Below are positions 5,514 to 5,913 of a stretch of 5,913 nt of DNA, piece by piece. The notes beneath the pieces are model-generated. The model was not told where the DNA came from. It worked only from the letters and a program-made list of their open reading frames with translations, and did not search any database. The DNA comes from a candidate division Zixibacteria bacterium 4484_93. Its GTDB lineage: Bacteria > UBP14 > UBA6098 > 4484-93. The stretch lies in assembly GCA_002085385.1 (NCBI GenBank), contig NATO01000093.1:1-5913 (forward strand), in the 5' to 3' direction. Position 1 is the stretch's first letter. The number at the start of each line of letters is the position of its first letter. The translations under genes were made by a program, and so were the position numbers.

Positions 5514-5913
5514 GTGAGGTATTTTCTCGCAGTTATTCTGGTATTTGTCTTTGTTGGAGCAGTAGTTGCAGATGTTCCTCATCTGATTTCTTTTCAAGGC
5601 AGGCTGACGACCGCAACAGGTGACACTATTACAGGCAACCACGACATAACATTCAAGCTCTACGATGCCAGTTCAACCGAGCTCTGGAGCGAGACGCACT
5701 CCGCTGTTCCTATCGTGGCTGGGTTGTATAATGTAATGCTCGGCTCAGAGACGCCGTTCCCAGCGGCTGTCGATTTCTCGGAACAGTATTACCTCGGTGT
5801 TACTCTTGATGGTGGCACGGAGATGACCCCGCGTTATGAGCTTGGCGCAAGCCCGTATGCGCTGAACATCGCCGATACAATACGCACCGGCTCCCAGAAA
5901 ACAATAATAGCAA
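5514..5913 (+). CDS. Secreted surface-type protein, N-terminal 133 residues (partial, 3' end outside window)
   Basis: The frame is open from GTG 5514 to the window edge. AAGGAGG (5501-5507) lies 6 bases upstream. Residues 1-19 form a signal peptide (MRYFLAVILV..., with a VVA-D cleavage site at 19/20). The mature part carries a recurrent extracellular domain: ISFQGRL (25-31), ITFKLYDA (45-52), ELWSET (56-61), GLYNVMLGS (70-78), YYLGVTL (92-98), EMTPRYEL (103-110) and SPYALN (113-118). This 'YQGRL ... LWSE ... GxfnvxLG ... ExxPRxxL ... PYA' pattern is common at the N-terminus of large uncharacterised secreted or surface proteins, often followed by fibre-like or repeat regions. Its function is unknown and the C-terminus is not visible. 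It has its own promoter after a 153-base gap, so it is a separate transcription unit from the porX operon. Confidence 0.88.
   Translation, partial: MRYFLAVILVFVFVGAVVADVPHLISFQGRLTTATGDTITGNHDITFKLYDASSTELWSETHSAVPIVAGLYNVMLGSETPFPAAVDFSEQYYLGVTLDGGTEMTPRYELGASPYALNIADTIRTGSQKTIIA

Overview
The window holds a compact run of five plus-strand genes (about 140-5360). It is flanked by the likely tail of an upstream gene (to base 68) and the first 133 codons of a secreted protein that runs off the right edge. Spacing inside the run is tight: an 8-base gap, an 8-base overlap, a 4-base ATGA overlap and a 20-base gap. It therefore reads as one operon, in the order exported protein of unknown function, seryl-tRNA synthetase (serS), membrane sensor histidine kinase, PorX-type response regulator with a PglZ/alkaline-phosphatase-like output domain, and a 90-residue protein of unknown function.

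The organism looks like a member of the FCB group (Bacteroidota and relatives) or a neighbouring uncultured phylum, and I cannot place it more closely. The clues are the PorX architecture, the AHQLGTPISSLLGW type of histidine-kinase H-box, the Bacteroidota-like EAGSYGK form of SerRS motif 2, and an exported protein with the 'SFQGRL ... TPRYEL ... SPYAL' surface domain common in these lineages. Strong AAGGAGG-type ribosome binding sites and TTGACT -35 elements point to ordinary sigma-70-like signals rather than the TTG/TAnnTTTG promoters of Bacteroidia.

The central interest is the kinase-regulator pair. In Porphyromonas gingivalis, PorX and its proposed kinase PorY control the type IX secretion system and are encoded apart. 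Here a PorY-like kinase and a PorX-like regulator are translationally coupled. The regulator keeps its phospho-acceptor Asp and a full set of residues expected to bind two metals in an alkaline-phosphatase-type site. A signal sensed at the membrane could therefore control an enzymatic output, known in studied PorX proteins to be oligonucleotide phosphodiesterase activity. The co-transcribed 90-residue protein and the exported two-repeat protein are candidate partners of unknown role.

Downstream, 153 noncoding bases (5361-5513) separate the operon from the last gene. They hold a good extended -10 promoter embedded in a 36-base imperfect palindrome, a plausible operator. Upstream, 71 bases (69-139) hold a probable promoter whose -35 lies in a small inverted repeat. 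I see no RNA genes, mobile elements or CRISPR arrays, and no gene-free stretch longer than 300 bases.
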